Assembly: GCA_905233645.1 (NCBI GenBank) | Contig: CAJODZ010000027.1 | Location: 1-42,621, forward strand | Length of the DNA stretch: 42,621 nt | DNA from: an uncultured Synergistales bacterium | Lineage (GTDB): Bacteria > Synergistota > Synergistia > Synergistales > Aminobacteriaceae | Reading direction: 5' to 3' | Shown here: positions 41,811 to 42,621 of the stretch, in pieces | Layout of the letters: every line of letters begins with the position of its first letter | How positions within the stretch are numbered: position 1 is the first letter of the stretch | Notes under the pieces: generated by a model | Databases searched by the model: none | What the model saw: only the letters and a program-made list of their open reading frames with translations | Told to the model about the DNA's origin: nothing | Translations under genes and position numbers: made by a program

Positions 41811-42166
41811 ATGATATTGGCTAATTTGGGTTTAAGCAGCAGGTTAATTTACATAATCGTAACAACGTATAATCATTATATAGTGGCAACGTTAGGCTGT
41901 TGGTTTATTGCTACTCTCGTGAAATTTATTTATAAACACGAGTATTTTGATATCGTTCAAAAATTCCTGATATACATTGGGCAGTACACTTTGCTTATAT
42001 ATATACTTGACGGGACATTTCGTGTCAGATGTTTTGACAGTTTGCCGTTAAATTTTTTAATTTCGTTCATGCTGTCTATAACTTTGCCCGTATTTGTATA
42101 TAAAATTCTTGATAAATTTTCGCCGACAAGATTTTTGTTATTAGGCAAATCATATCGTTAAAATAT

Positions 42167-42212
42167 AACCCCGTAGGCTTTTATAACTTAAAAAATTTCC
42201 TGCGGGGTTTTG
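42167..42212 (+). terminator. terminator after the acyltransferase
   Basis: AACCCCGTAGG pairs with CCTGCGGGGTT over 11 bases (one G-U), followed by TTG and T-rich sequence. Confidence 0.85.
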
Positions 42213-42240
42213 CTTTATTTTCTGAAGCCAGGTTTAAAAC

Positions 42241-42621
42241 AACCGACTTTTAGTAGGTTAGCTTTTAGCAAAAATTTTTGGTAAGTTATGTTATAGGTGA
42301 AAGGTGTAGAATATCAGACAACTGGACATTCAAAATTTGACATTAAGTATCATTTCGTTTGGTAAAAAATACCGCTATAAAATTTTAAATAGTGATGTAG
42401 GACAGAGATTAAAAATGTTACTGATACAAACTTGTCAAAGTGAAACATCACAATAATAAGCGGTCATATAGCAAAAGACCATGTACATATTCTTGTTTCA
42501 TGTCCTCCTAGCTTATCTCCAGCGAATATAGTGCAATATTTAAAAGGCAGAAGTTCTAAAATACTTCAGAGTGAATACCCACAATTAAGGAAACAATATT
42601 GGGGACAGCATTTATGGGCAC
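42241..42621 (+). mobile_element. left part of a decayed IS200/IS605-like element, cut by the window edge
   Basis: An imperfect hairpin (AACC/GGTT with an inner AC/GT, 42241-42259) lies about 40 bases before a broken tnpA, in the place where IS200/IS605 elements carry their subterminal hairpin. The exact left end is not determined, and the right end is outside the window. Confidence 0.5.
42297..42621 (+). pseudogene. IS200/IS605 Y1 transposase (TnpA), frameshifted and incomplete
   Basis: Three frames together spell an IS200-type TnpA. VEYQTTGHSKFDIKYHFVW (after GTG 42297) is followed, in a shifted frame, by KKYRYKILNSDVGQRLKM. After a second shift comes SGHIAKDHVHILVSCPPSLSP and IVQYLKGRSSKILQSEYPQL, then YWGQHLWA at the edge. 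HVHILVS contains the HUH metal-binding histidines. The catalytic Tyr region lies beyond the window. At least two indels are needed, so the element cannot move by its own product. TnpA enzymes move single-stranded DNA at hairpin ends. Confidence 0.85.

Larger units (their letters stand above)
41080..42161 (+). pseudogene. phase-variable acyltransferase-3 family protein, currently OFF and with an internal stop
   Basis: The conserved acyltransferase sequence begins RNDYIDFLKGVLICLVVWAHLDGAFF, in a frame with no start codon after the repeat tract. ATG 41080, behind AAGGAG, opens a frame through nine GAGCAAC units (repeating EQRATSN) but ends at AILLSFQT. Adding one unit or removing two would join this ATG to the domain, as in a contingency gene. 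The domain has about eight or more membrane spans (MFMFMFVSGWLVKSL; YLAWTLINIF; LRLYAVHMPFYMAGFFMA) and acyltransferase-3 character; such enzymes O-acylate surface polysaccharides. A second break is an in-frame TAA (41775-41777) at the centre of a 76-bp palindrome, after which the same frame continues to 42161. Total length (about 360 codons) fits the family. Confidence 0.8.

Overview
This is an AT-rich segment of a Gram-negative (diderm) bacterial chromosome. The best guess at the organism is an uncultured, probably host-associated member of the Synergistota. The main reason is the protein fragment at the left edge, whose C-terminus has the layout of a Synergist-CTERM sorting signal: a GSSSGGC-like motif, a hydrophobic helix, then KKK. 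TolC, periplasmic 5'-nucleotidase, TctC and NikKLMQO-type genes fit a diderm. The assignment is an inference, since no rRNA is present.

Layout. 1-1300: end of a surface protein, two tiny membrane proteins, and a RelE/ParE toxin behind a truncated antitoxin. 1342-6028: FGGY sugar kinase, adenine deaminase and an NCS2 purine permease. 6100-9700: D-Ala-D-Ala dipeptidase, a frameshifted 5'-nucleotidase and a prenyl diphosphate synthase. 9755-15960: a membrane/zinc-ribbon/SH3 protein, DNA primase, a DUF2993-like lipoprotein-sized protein and a DUF4153 membrane protein. 16029-24943: an envelope and polysaccharide region with glycosyltransferases, an ABC-F ATPase, a broken tandem TctC protein, a DUF1919 protein and an epimerase. 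25109-29353: TolC, PHP phosphoesterase, MacA-like adaptor and MacB-type ATPase, with no permease. 29407-32591: nikKLMQO nickel (or cobalt) uptake operon. 32997-41019: murC, murB, ftsQ-like, ftsA, ftsZ, SPOR protein and folC. 41036-42621: a phase-variable acyltransferase and a decayed IS200/IS605 transposase.

The most notable features are two loci with 7-bp tandem repeats placed just after a ribosome binding site and start codon. In the acyltransferase (41080-42161), nine GAGCAAC units put the start codon out of frame with the conserved domain; seven or ten units would join them. That is the architecture of a slipped-strand ON/OFF switch for a surface modification enzyme. A second locus, with six GCGAACT units upstream of the DUF1919 polysaccharide gene, shares the leader layout AAGGAG...TTGACAAAA. 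The acyltransferase also carries a perfect 76-bp palindrome with an in-frame stop codon at its centre.

Other unusual structure includes a 117-bp intergenic repeat (two near-identical copies and one diverged inverted copy in the murC leader), and several independent gene lesions: 5'-nucleotidase, TctC, a glycosyltransferase, the acyltransferase, the antitoxin and tnpA. These suggest ongoing gene decay or variation in envelope functions.
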